Below, one piece after another: positions 44,544 to 52,308 of a DNA stretch of 64,000 nt; positions within the stretch are counted from its first letter, which is position 1; every line of letters starts with the position of its first letter. Both the position numbers and the translations under genes were made by a program. Location of the stretch: contig NZ_CP066801.1 in the NCBI RefSeq assembly GCF_016598575.1, positions 5,218,529 through 5,282,528 on the forward strand, given 5' to 3'. Below the pieces are notes generated by a model. That model made no database searches and had not been told where the DNA came from. It saw nothing but the letters and a program-made list of their open reading frames with translations. Source of the DNA: Streptomyces sp. HSG2 (GTDB lineage: Bacteria; Actinomycetota; Actinomycetes; Streptomycetales; Streptomycetaceae).

Positions 44544-45385
44544 CCCTCCCCGGACCCCTTCTCGACCCCGCTGCCCCGCCGTTCGACCCCGCGGCGGCAC
44601 GTAACTACCGCACCGTGACCCGCGAGGCCCTCGGCCGGGGAGCACCCACCCGCCCCGACGCCGGCCCCCTGACGGCCTTCGTCCTCACCCACCCGCTGGC
44701 CGAACGCACCGTCGACGCGCTGGCCGCCGGGCACGGACCGTACTTCCTGGTCCACCTGGCGCAGGAGATCGTCCTGCACGCGCCGCTCCGGCCGGCGACA
44801 GCGGTCGGCGCCCGCGCCGAGGTGCTCGCGGCGCGCACCGAACCGAAGGGAACCCGCCTCGCCCTGCGCACCTGCCTCACCGACCGGACAGACGGGACCG
44901 CGCTCGCCGACCTGACGGCCCACATCCTGCTGGCGGGCATCCGGACCGGCGAGCCGCACGGCACCCTGACCCCGGCGGCCGCGCCGCGCCAGGACGTGCC
45001 GGCCACCCCGGTGAGCCGAGCCGTCACGATCGACCGGGAGTGGATCGCCCGCTACGGCGAGGCTGCCGGGGACCTCAACCCCGTCCACCTCGATCCAACG
45101 GCCGCCCGGGCGGCGGGATACCCCGACGCCATCGCCCACGGGATGGCGCTGGTCTCCATGGCGGTCGAGGAGATCGCCGACCGGTACGCCGACGGGCACG
45201 CCGACCGGATCCGAGCGCTCGGCGTCCGCTTCGCCCGCCCGGTGCTCCCCGGCACCGAGACGGTGCTGGAACTCACCCCACCGGCTTCCGGCGACACCGT
45301 CCTGTTCACCGTCCGCTCCCAGGGCGCCGCCGCCGTCAAGGGCGGCTGGGCCCGCCTGGGACCCGAAAAGGGGGAGTACCGATGA
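44540..45385 (+). CDS. MaoC-like double hot-dog dehydratase
   Basis: A 281-aa protein from ATG 44540 in an ATGA overlap with the ketosynthase. The N-terminal half (residues about 15-140) is a FAS1-type dehydratase-like hot dog (FVLTHPLAERTVDAL, LVHLAQEIVLHAPL). The C-terminal half is a MaoC domain with YGEAAGDLNPVHLDPTAARAAGYPDAIAHGM, which has the catalytic Asp and His. It removes water from beta-hydroxyacyl thioesters to enoyl thioesters, logically after the ketosynthase and ketoreductase. Confidence 0.9.
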   Translation: MTLPGPLLDPAAPPFDPAAARNYRTVTREALGRGAPTRPDAGPLTAFVLTHPLAERTVDALAAGHGPYFLVHLAQEIVLHAPLRPATAVGARAEVLAARTEPKGTRLALRTCLTDRTDGTALADLTAHILLAGIRTGEPHGTLTPAAAPRQDVPATPVSRAVTIDREWIARYGEAAGDLNPVHLDPTAARAAGYPDAIAHGMALVSMAVEEIADRYADGHADRIRALGVRFARPVLPGTETVLELTPPASGDTVLFTVRSQGAAAVKGGWARLGPEKGEYR

Positions 45386-46863
45386 GCGGCCGTCACGGCG
45401 AGACGGCGCAGGCAGTCCTGCGCTGGGCCGAGAAGACCCCCGACGCGCCGGCCCTCTGGTGGAACGGCACCGCCACCACCTACCGCGAGTTGGCCGAGGA
45501 GACCGCCGCCGCCCGCGCCCGGCTGGAGGAACACGTCCCCGCGAGCGCACCCCTCGCGGTCCTCGACGCCAAGTCGCCCCGGACGGTCGCCACCGTTCTG
45601 GCCTGCCTCGCCTCAGGCCGCCCCGTCCTGCTGCCCTCGCGCTCGCTGCCGCCGGATCACCTCGCCGCGGTGACCGCGGAAGCGGGCTGCCGGTACACCC
45701 TGGCCAGGGACACCGTCACGGCCCTGGCCTCGCAGCCCGGGGACGACCGGAGGCAGGCCGTCCCGCCGGGCACCGGCTTCATCCTGACCACCTCCGGCTC
45801 CACCGGAACGCCCAAGGCCGTGCCCCTGCCCCACGACGGGGTGGACGCCTTCACCCACTGGGCCGCCGGCGCCTTCGGCATCGGACCCGGCACGCCCGTC
45901 CTCAACTACGCCCCGCTCAACTTCGACCTGTGCCTGCTCGATGTGTGGACCACCCTCGCCCACGGAGGCCAGGTGGTGCTGGTGGACCCGGCGGTCGCGG
46001 TCAGAGGTCCCCGCCTGCTCGGCCTGCTGCGCACCCATCGGATCGAGGTGGTCCAAGCGGTGCCGCTCTTCTACGCGCTGGTCTCCGCCGCCGCCCGGGC
46101 CGATGGCGGCGCCCCGGTGGAGACGATCCGCCACGCGGTCTTCACCGGGGACGTGATGCCCGAGCAGACCCTCGCCGACCTCGTGGCTCTCGCCCCCGGC
46201 GCGCGGCTCCACAACATCTACGGCTGCACCGAGACCAACGACAGCCTGATCCACGAGATCGACCGGAGGCGGCCGCTGCCCTCCCCGGTGCCGCTGGGCA
46301 GCCCGCTCCCCGGCGTACGCATCCGGCTCCGGGACTCCGAGGGCTGGATCGTCACCGGCCCCGGGCGGGGTGAACTGGAGGTCTCCACGCCCTTCCAGAG
46401 CACGGGCTACCCGGACCGGCGGCGCACGGAGCAGAAGTTCACCGCCGACGGTGAACGGGCGCGCTGGTTCCGCACCGGCGATCTGGTCGAGGCCGACGCT
46501 GAAGGCGTCCTGCGGCTCGTCGGACGCCTGGACCACCAGGTGAAGATCCGGGGAGTCGCTGTGAACACCGCCGAGGTCGAGCTCGTGATGCTCGACCACC
46601 CCGACGTGCTGGAAGCCGGGGTGACCACGCAGCCCGACCCGGTCGAGGGCCGCCGCCTGGTCGCCGTGGTCCGGCTGGAGCGCGACTCCACCGCCACCAG
46701 CCTCGACCTCAAGCGGCACTGCACCGCCCGGCTCCCGCGCGGTTCCGTGCCGGGCACTGTCGTCCCCGTACGCGAGCCCCTGCCCCGTACCGGCACCGGA
46801 AAGGTGGACCGCCGGGCACTGGCCGGGGTGAGCCCCGCCGCGCCCGCCGGTACGCGGTCCTGA
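45382..46863 (+). CDS. stand-alone NRPS-type adenylation enzyme
   Basis: A 493-aa protein from ATG 45382 (ATGA overlap). Core motifs: A3 TTSGSTGTPKAVP (about residues 135-147), A4 NFDLCLLDVW, A5 NIYGCTETNDS, A7 WFRTGDLVE, A8 GRLDHQVKIRGVAVNTAEVE and A10 PRTGTGKVDR with the catalytic Lys. Reading the pocket by hand gives D-L-L-A-V-T-I-D-S. The D-L-L opening resembles proline activators that feed pyrrole carriers, but the rest does not match that code, so the substrate is uncertain. It should load the carrier protein 130 bp downstream. Confidence 0.9.
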   Translation: MSGRHGETAQAVLRWAEKTPDAPALWWNGTATTYRELAEETAAARARLEEHVPASAPLAVLDAKSPRTVATVLACLASGRPVLLPSRSLPPDHLAAVTAEAGCRYTLARDTVTALASQPGDDRRQAVPPGTGFILTTSGSTGTPKAVPLPHDGVDAFTHWAAGAFGIGPGTPVLNYAPLNFDLCLLDVWTTLAHGGQVVLVDPAVAVRGPRLLGLLRTHRIEVVQAVPLFYALVSAAARADGGAPVETIRHAVFTGDVMPEQTLADLVALAPGARLHNIYGCTETNDSLIHEIDRRRPLPSPVPLGSPLPGVRIRLRDSEGWIVTGPGRGELEVSTPFQSTGYPDRRRTEQKFTADGERARWFRTGDLVEADAEGVLRLVGRLDHQVKIRGVAVNTAEVELVMLDHPDVLEAGVTTQPDPVEGRRLVAVVRLERDSTATSLDLKRHCTARLPRGSVPGTVVPVREPLPRTGTGKVDRRALAGVSPAAPAGTRS

Positions 46864-46993
46864 CGGCCGCGTGGAGCACCACGCCGGCCTTCCGTCACGC
46901 CGGGAGCCCTCGCCGCCTCGGGCAGCGGCCACCGCACCTGTACACCCCGCCAACGACCATCCCCAGCACGAACACACCGTCAAGGAGCGCCCT

Positions 46994-47257
46994 GTGAGCA
47001 ACGCCGAACAGATCAGCGAGTACATCGTCCGGGAGTTCCTGCCCGACCTCACCGCCACGCAGCTGCCGCCCGACCAGGACCTCCTGGGCGACGGCGTCAT
47101 CGACAGCCTCGGCGTCCTCAAGCTGATCGCCTGGGTGGAGCACCACTTCCAGCTCGCCGTCGGCGACACCGACCTCGACCCGGACAACTTCCGCAGCGTC
47201 AACGCCATCGACGCCTACGTCGCCCGCTGCCAGGGCGCCCCCGTGACAGGCAGCTGA
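46994..47257 (+). CDS. peptidyl/acyl carrier protein
   Basis: An 87-aa protein from GTG 46994, chosen because AAGGAG lies at 46982-46987. The phosphopantetheine Ser38 is in GVIDSLGVLKL. Related carriers (D-alanyl or prolyl carrier type) share the LLGDGVIDSLG pattern. It is almost certainly the partner of the adenylation enzyme just upstream. The acyl-CoA-dehydrogenase-like gene in the same operon could oxidise the bound substrate. Confidence 0.9.
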   Translation: MSNAEQISEYIVREFLPDLTATQLPPDQDLLGDGVIDSLGVLKLIAWVEHHFQLAVGDTDLDPDNFRSVNAIDAYVARCQGAPVTGS

Positions 47258-47260
47258 GCC

Positions 47261-48292
47261 GTGCACCCCGCCCTCGTCCCGCTCGTCGACCGGCGGGCCC
47301 CTGCCGACGCGGACCACTGGGAGGCCCTGTGGCAGGCGCTGGCCGACAGAGCGCTGGAACGCGCCGACGCCCTGGCCCTGCTGGCCTCGCTCACCGCGGC
47401 GCTCCCCGACGGCCCGAGCCTGCTCGCGCTCGTCGACTCGCTGGACCGGCGCCGCCCGGCCCCACCGTCCGCGCCCTGGCCGGGCACCGTCAACGTGGTG
47501 GGCACCGGGGGTGGCCCCTCGACCGTCAACATCTCCACGGCGTCCGCCCTCCTGGCCGCCGCCACCGGGGCCCGCGTCGTCAAGTCCGGCTCGCGCGCCC
47601 ACACCGGCCGGACGGGCTCGATCGACCTCCTGGACCGGCTCGGCGTCCCCCTCACGTCCTCGCTCGACCACACCGCCGACCACTTGGCCACCCACGGCAT
47701 CGCCTTCGCCGGCCCGTTCGTCTACCCCGGCCAGCTCGCCCGGCTCGCGCTGCTCGCGGTCCCGACCCCCATACGGGTCTTCGGGCGCTTTCTCAACACC
47801 CTCGGCCCCTTCCTGGCCGCCGTACCGGTGGCCGCGCAGGTCACCGGGGTGTCCGCGACACAGCCCCCGCCCCCGCTCCGTACCCTCGCCGCCCGGCCCG
47901 GTGGCCCGGTGACCTGGCTGACCACCAATCCGGTGGGCGCCGACGAACTGCTCAGCTTCACCGACAACACCGTCCACCTCCCGGGCGGCGACACACGGAC
48001 GCTCCCGGCGGGTGAGCTGGTCCCCGCGGACGGCACCCTCGGCGACCTCGCCCCGGTGTCCCGGGACGAAGCGGCCGACCACTTCCGGGCCGTCCTGGCG
48101 GGCCGGACAAGCGCGCCGCTGCGCGCCACCCTCAGCCTCAACGCCGCGGCGCTCGCCGTCGCCTCCGGCCACCGTGACGACTGGGCCACGGCGGTCGGCG
48201 AAGCGGGTGCCGCGCTCGACGACGGAGCCGCGCTCGGACTGCTGGAGCGTCTCACCGCTTCCCGCTTGCGAGGAGGGAGCCGCGTTGGCTGA
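47261..48292 (+). CDS. trpD: anthranilate phosphoribosyltransferase-like protein (divergent TrpD)
   Basis: A 343-aa protein from GTG 47261. The PRPP-binding loop VVGTGGGPSTVNISTASA matches the TrpD GTGGD-x3-T-x-NIST motif apart from Asp to Gly. The next TrpD motif, KHGNR, reads KSGSR, and the HHPAM-type segment reads VYPGQ, so the His and Asn residues that hold anthranilate are gone. IRVFGRFLNTLGPF keeps the usual R...LGP block. It probably transfers phosphoribose to a different amine or acid. Its stop overlaps the next gene by eight bases. Confidence 0.85.
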   Translation: MHPALVPLVDRRAPADADHWEALWQALADRALERADALALLASLTAALPDGPSLLALVDSLDRRRPAPPSAPWPGTVNVVGTGGGPSTVNISTASALLAAATGARVVKSGSRAHTGRTGSIDLLDRLGVPLTSSLDHTADHLATHGIAFAGPFVYPGQLARLALLAVPTPIRVFGRFLNTLGPFLAAVPVAAQVTGVSATQPPPPLRTLAARPGGPVTWLTTNPVGADELLSFTDNTVHLPGGDTRTLPAGELVPADGTLGDLAPVSRDEAADHFRAVLAGRTSAPLRATLSLNAAALAVASGHRDDWATAVGEAGAALDDGAALGLLERLTASRLRGGSRVG

Positions 48293-49133
48293 CTTCTTCA
48301 CCGAGGCCCGCACCCGCGACGAACTGGGACTCGCCGTCTTCCTGAACGCGGGAGACCCGCCCCTGCCCGTGCTCGCCGACTGCGTCGCCATGCTGGACGA
48401 GTCGGGCGTGGACTGCCTGGAACTGGCCGTCCCCTTCCCGGACTCGCCCACCGACGGGCCCGTCGTACGGCGCTCCGCCGACCGGGCACTGGCCGAAGGG
48501 GTGGCCCTCGCCGAGACACTGGCCTTCGTCGAGGCCGTGCGACCCTCCCTGAAGCGGCTGCGCATCGCCCTGCTCGCCGATTGGAGCCACAGCCTGCGCA
48601 CGTCGCCGCCCGCCGCCTACGCGCGCGCCGTGGCGGACAGCGGAGCCGACGCCCTGCTCGTCCACGGCCTTCCGCCCCGGGCCCGCGCCGCCCACCACGA
48701 GGCCCTGCGCGAGGCCGGACTGCCCGAGGTCACCACCTGCTACCCGGCGAGCCCCCCGGCCACCGTGGCCGAGGCGGCCGCCCACGCGACCGGCTACCTC
48801 TATGTGGTCGCCCGCTACGGACGCAGCGGCGGCGGCACTTCCCCCGGCGGTCACGCCGGGCTCGCCCCGTTCGTCGGCGCCCTTCGCGACCTGACAGCCT
48901 CCCCGATAGCCGTCGGCTTCGGGGTATCGACCGCCGAGGATCTCGCCTCCGTCGCGCTGAGCGGCGCGGACGCGGCGATCGTCGGTTCCGCCGGAGTGTC
49001 GGCCCTGGAGCGGGCCCGCGAAACCGGGGCAGACCCGGTGAACGCCTACCGCTCATTCACCGCCGCACTCGGCCGCCCTTGCACCGCCGTCCCACGTCCC
49101 AGAGGAGGAGAACGTGATCATCCGGAACCTTGA
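48285..49133 (+). CDS. trpA: tryptophan-synthase-alpha-like lyase (TrpA family)
   Basis: A 282-aa protein starting at TTG 48285, set by the AGGAGGGAG site at 48271-48279. The two catalytic acids are kept: Glu46 in CLELAVPFPD and Asp57 in PTDGPVV (E49 and D60 of E. coli TrpA). The phosphate-loop region LYVVARYGRSGGGT and the VGFGVSTAEDL block fit the TIM-barrel family. It would cleave an indole-3-glycerol-phosphate-type bond. No trpB is present, so the heterocycle would be released free, as in BX1-type lyases, rather than coupled to serine. Confidence 0.87.
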   Translation: MADFFTEARTRDELGLAVFLNAGDPPLPVLADCVAMLDESGVDCLELAVPFPDSPTDGPVVRRSADRALAEGVALAETLAFVEAVRPSLKRLRIALLADWSHSLRTSPPAAYARAVADSGADALLVHGLPPRARAAHHEALREAGLPEVTTCYPASPPATVAEAAAHATGYLYVVARYGRSGGGTSPGGHAGLAPFVGALRDLTASPIAVGFGVSTAEDLASVALSGADAAIVGSAGVSALERARETGADPVNAYRSFTAALGRPCTAVPRPRGGERDHPEP

Positions 49134-49488
49134 GAACGTCAAGACCGTCGAGTGGGGCAACGGCCTCAGCCGCCGCTTCATCCTGGCCGCCGACGGGCTG
49201 GGCTACAGCATCACCGACACCACCGTGCGGGCCGGGACCAAGTCCCGGCTGGAATACCGCAACCACCTGGAGACCTGCTACTGCATCGAGGGCTCCGGGG
49301 AGGTGGTGGAGCTCGACGGCACCAGCCACCCGCTCACGCCGGGCGTCCTGTATGCGCTGGACAACCACGACCCGCACTTCCTGGTCGCCTCGCCCCATGA
49401 GGACCTGCGCCTGGTCTGCGTCTTCGCCCCTGCCCTCCGGGGCGACGAGGTTCATCAGCTCGACGAGCACGTCTCGTCGGCCTACTAG
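49114..49488 (+). CDS. ectC: ectoine synthase-like cupin (orphan EctC)
   Basis: A 124-aa protein from GTG 49114 with AGGAGGAG upstream, overlapping the trpA-like gene by 20 bp. It matches EctC nearly throughout: MIIRNLENVKTVEW, DTTVRAGTKSRLEYRNHLE, YCIEGSGEVVEL, PGVLYALDNHDPHFL and LRLVCVFAPALRGDEVH. The iron-binding Glu, Tyr and His are all present. EctC cyclises an amide with loss of water to a tetrahydropyrimidine. With no ectA or ectB here, I infer a water-eliminating ring closure on another substrate. Confidence 0.9.
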   Translation: MIIRNLENVKTVEWGNGLSRRFILAADGLGYSITDTTVRAGTKSRLEYRNHLETCYCIEGSGEVVELDGTSHPLTPGVLYALDNHDPHFLVASPHEDLRLVCVFAPALRGDEVHQLDEHVSSAY

Positions 49489-49508
49489 GCCGCGTCCGAA
49501 AGAACCGG

Positions 49509-49526
49509 CCCGGACAGCGGTCCGGG
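49509..49526 (+). terminator. weak intra-operon hairpin
   Basis: CCCGGAC-AGCG-GTCCGGG in the 113-bp gap between the EctC-like and dehydrogenase genes, with flanking CCGG on both sides that may lengthen the stem. It may be an attenuator or mRNA-processing hairpin, because the operon continues beyond it. A promoter for the second half of the operon could also lie here, but none is evident. Confidence 0.4.
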
Positions 49527-49601
49527 CAGCCGGTCACCGGCACACCCACCCGTCCGCAACCGACCGTGGTCACCCGCACGGCCCGTACGGAAGGCTCCGC
49601 A

Positions 49602-50747
49602 GTGAGACACCGCAACGCAGATCAGCAGGCACTGTGCGCCGGCATGGTCCAGTGGGGCAAGGCCCTGAGCGAAGGACACGTCGAAGCCGACGCACAGGCC
49701 GCCTTCGATCCGGCCCGCTGGCAACAGGTGTGCCGCAGCGGAGTGCTTGGGCTGCCCTTCCCCGAGCGATGGGGCGGCGCCGGACAGACCCTCACCACCA
49801 CCCTCCACGTCCTGGAGACACTCGGCGAGACCTGCCGTGAGACCGGCCTCAGCTTCTGCGTGACGACCTCGATGGCCAGCACCGGAGTGCCGCTCGCCGT
49901 CTTCGGCACCGACGCCCAGCGGGAGCGCTTCCTGCCGGGCATCTGCTCCGGAGAACTGATCGGCGCCCACGCCGTCACCGAACCCGACAGCGGCTCGGAC
50001 GCGATGGCGATGGCCACCCGCGCCGAGCGTGACGACGAGGACTTCGTGCTCACCGGAGGCAAGGCGTTCGTCAGCAACGGCCCGATCGCCGACGTCTTCG
50101 TCGTCTATGCCCGCACCCACCCCGACGGCGGCCCCCTCGGCACAACCGCCTTCCTCGTCGAACGCGGCACGCCCGGCCTCTTCGTGGGGGAGCCGACCGC
50201 CAAGATGGGCCTGCGTACCGCACCGTTGTCCACTCTGCACCTCGACGGCTGCCGGGTGCCGGCCGACCGCGTCCTCGGCCGGGTCGGGGGCGGGCTCCTC
50301 GTCCTCGACCACGTGATGAAGCGCGAGATCCTCTTCGGGTTCTCCGTCGGATTGGGGGAGATGCGCCACCGGCTGGACCGCGCGATCGCGTACGCGAGGG
50401 AGCGCCGCGCGTTCGGCCACCCCATCGGCGACTACCAGGCCGTCTCGCACCGCGTGGTCGACATGAAGATCCGTACCGACACCGCCGCCAAGTGGCTGTA
50501 CGACACCGCCGAGCAGCTCACCGCGGGCGAGGACATCACCGCCGACCTCGCCATCACCAAGATCCTCGCCAGCGAGGCCGCGCTGTCCACCAGCCTCTCG
50601 GCGATCCGCGTGTTCGGCGGCGCCGGCTACCTCACCGAGGTCGGACTGGAGAAGGACCTGCGCGCCGCCGTCGCCGGCACCCTCTACTCGGGCACCAACG
50701 ACATCCAGTACAACCGGGTGGCCTCGACCCTTGGGCTGGGGAGATGA
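49602..50747 (+). CDS. acyl-CoA dehydrogenase-like flavoprotein
   Basis: A 381-aa protein. I chose GTG 49602 because GGAAGG lies seven bases before it; a GTG at 49566 is the alternative. It has the ACAD pattern: GAHAVTEPDSGSDAMAM (FAD binding), KAFVSNGPIADVFVVYART, ERRAFGHPIGDYQAV, RVFGGAGYL and LYSGTNDIQYNRVAS. At the usual MCAD-type catalytic position (YEGT) it has YSGT. The Glu in KREILFG on helix G could serve instead, as in isovaleryl-CoA-type enzymes. Enzymes of this family oxidise carrier-bound prolyl or aminoacyl groups. Confidence 0.87.
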   Translation: MRHRNADQQALCAGMVQWGKALSEGHVEADAQAAFDPARWQQVCRSGVLGLPFPERWGGAGQTLTTTLHVLETLGETCRETGLSFCVTTSMASTGVPLAVFGTDAQRERFLPGICSGELIGAHAVTEPDSGSDAMAMATRAERDDEDFVLTGGKAFVSNGPIADVFVVYARTHPDGGPLGTTAFLVERGTPGLFVGEPTAKMGLRTAPLSTLHLDGCRVPADRVLGRVGGGLLVLDHVMKREILFGFSVGLGEMRHRLDRAIAYARERRAFGHPIGDYQAVSHRVVDMKIRTDTAAKWLYDTAEQLTAGEDITADLAITKILASEAALSTSLSAIRVFGGAGYLTEVGLEKDLRAAVAGTLYSGTNDIQYNRVASTLGLGR

Positions 50748-51538
50748 GCGGCGCCCCGCCGTCCGCGCCCCGGCCGCTGCTGAAGGTGTGCGGGGCGACC
50801 CACCCCCGGGAGGCCGTCGCTGTCGCCGCGCGGGCCGATCTGGTCGGCCTCTGGTACGGCGTCGACGGCGGCGCCCACGACCTGGCCGCCGCCGCCCTGC
50901 CGGAGCTGGCCGACGCCGTCTGCGGCAGTGGCCGGGCCGAACCCGTCCTCGTCACTTTCCTGCACGACGCCGACCGGGTCGCGCGGGTGGCCCGGGCCGC
51001 CCGTATCCGCTGGATCCAGCTCCACGCCTACCAGCCGCCCCGGACCGTGGCAGCCCTGCACTCCGCGCTGCCCGGCGCGGTCGTCGTCAAGGCCGTGCAC
51101 GTCCTCGACGGGCACTGCGCCGAACGCCCTTTCCTCGGCGCCTACGCGCGGGCGGGCACCGACCTGTTGGTCGTGGACGCCGCGACCCGCGACGGGGGCG
51201 TCGGCAGCACCGGCCGGCACCTCCCGCCCGAGGTGCTGGAGCCGCTGCTGCCCGCCCTCAGGCTGCCCTTCCTGCTGGCGGGGGGCCTGACTGCGGCCGA
51301 CGCGGTACGCGGCCCGGCCCTCGGGGCGCACCCCGGCTTCCGGGGCGTGGACGTGGACAGCGCCGCCCGGGGGGACGACGGCCTGCTCTGCGCCCACCGG
51401 GTCGCCGCTCTGGACCGTGCCTGGACCGGGACGGACGTACTGCCTCATGCCCGGCGGGACGGCGCGACCCACACCCCGATCCGGGCGGCCGCCCCTCCCG
51501 CCCCGTCCGCACCCACCCCCCGAGGGAACTCGACATGA
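50744..51538 (+). CDS. trpF: phosphoribosylanthranilate isomerase-like protein (TrpF)
   Basis: A 264-aa protein from ATG 50744 (ATGA overlap). TrpF marks are present: Cys16 in LLKVCGATHPREA (general base), IQLHAYQ, Asp145 in LLVVDAATRDGG (general acid), GSTGRHL and LAGGLTAADAV. It has a Pro/Ala-rich C-terminal tail of about 45 residues. It performs an Amadori rearrangement on an aminated phosphoribose. Streptomyces normally lack a dedicated TrpF because PriA does this job, so a separate TrpF here points to a specialised pathway. Confidence 0.88.
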   Translation: MSGAPPSAPRPLLKVCGATHPREAVAVAARADLVGLWYGVDGGAHDLAAAALPELADAVCGSGRAEPVLVTFLHDADRVARVARAARIRWIQLHAYQPPRTVAALHSALPGAVVVKAVHVLDGHCAERPFLGAYARAGTDLLVVDAATRDGGVGSTGRHLPPEVLEPLLPALRLPFLLAGGLTAADAVRGPALGAHPGFRGVDVDSAARGDDGLLCAHRVAALDRAWTGTDVLPHARRDGATHTPIRAAAPPAPSAPTPRGNST

Positions 51539-52308
51539 CGCTGCCCTTCCTCTCCGCACTCCTCAGCGCGGAGCGCCCCCTGATCATGGAAGTGAAAGCC
51601 CGCGATGCGCACGGCGGCGACCTCCTGCGGGGCAAGGCCCCCGGCGACCTGGCCGCCGCCTACGAGCGGGCCGGTGCCCCGTGCGTGTCCGTCGTGACCG
51701 GCCGGTGGTTCGGCGGATCGGCCGGCATGCTGCGGGAGGTCACCGCCCGGGTCGATGTCCCGGTGCTGCTCAAGGACTTCGTCACGCGCCACGACCAGAT
51801 AGCCGCCGCCGCCGAGGCGGGCGCCTCGGCGGTGCTGCTGACTGCGGCGCTGCTGCCGGGCGAGTCCCTTCACGGACTTGCCCGGGAGTGCCAGGCGCGC
51901 GGGCTCACCCCCTTCGTGGAGATCACCCGCGCCGAGGAGGCGGTCGGGCTTCCCCACCCGCACCTCTGCGTGATCGCCGTCAACAACAAGGACATCACCA
52001 TGGGGGAGCGCGACGCGGGAGACCTCGATCGCAGCCGTGCGCTGCTGCCCGCCGTTCGGGCCGCGGGCACCCTCTGCCCGGTCAGCGCCAGCGCAGTGAG
52101 CAGTCCCGCCGTCGCGGCCGGACTGCTGGCCGAGGGCTACGCCGCCCTGCTCGTCGGTACTGCGCTCCTGCGTGCGCCCAGCGTGGAGTCATGGCTGCGG
52201 GATTTCGACGCCTGCCGCGTAGACACCTCCGCTCCGGTCCCGGCGACCGCGCGCGCCGCCGAGCCGCCGACCGGTCCCGTCGCCGAGGCGGAAGCAGCAC
52301 CCGCGTGA
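51535..52308 (+). CDS. trpC: indole-3-glycerol-phosphate synthase-like protein (divergent TrpC)
   Basis: A 257-aa protein from ATG 51535 (ATGA overlap). It keeps IMEVKARD (Glu19, catalytic Lys21), LLKDFVTRHDQI (second Lys), PFVEITRAEEA (Glu) and AVNNKDI (Asn). The canonical SESGI motif reads SASAV, so the Glu equivalent to E210 of the Sulfolobus enzyme is absent. The catalytic Lys is only 21 residues in, so the usual N-terminal extension of about 30 residues is missing. It probably acts on a related but different carboxyphenylamino-deoxyribulose-like substrate. Confidence 0.86.
   Translation: MTLPFLSALLSAERPLIMEVKARDAHGGDLLRGKAPGDLAAAYERAGAPCVSVVTGRWFGGSAGMLREVTARVDVPVLLKDFVTRHDQIAAAAEAGASAVLLTAALLPGESLHGLARECQARGLTPFVEITRAEEAVGLPHPHLCVIAVNNKDITMGERDAGDLDRSRALLPAVRAAGTLCPVSASAVSSPAVAAGLLAEGYAALLVGTALLRAPSVESWLRDFDACRVDTSAPVPATARAAEPPTGPVAEAEAAPA

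Noticed and set aside
49114..49488. Ectoine biosynthesis cluster
   Set aside because: Only the EctC-like gene is present. No ectA, ectB or ectD lies nearby.
47261..52308. Primary tryptophan biosynthesis operon
   Set aside because: TrpE, TrpG and TrpB are absent, the genes are mixed with carrier-protein enzymes and EctC, and TrpD/TrpC lack canonical active-site residues.
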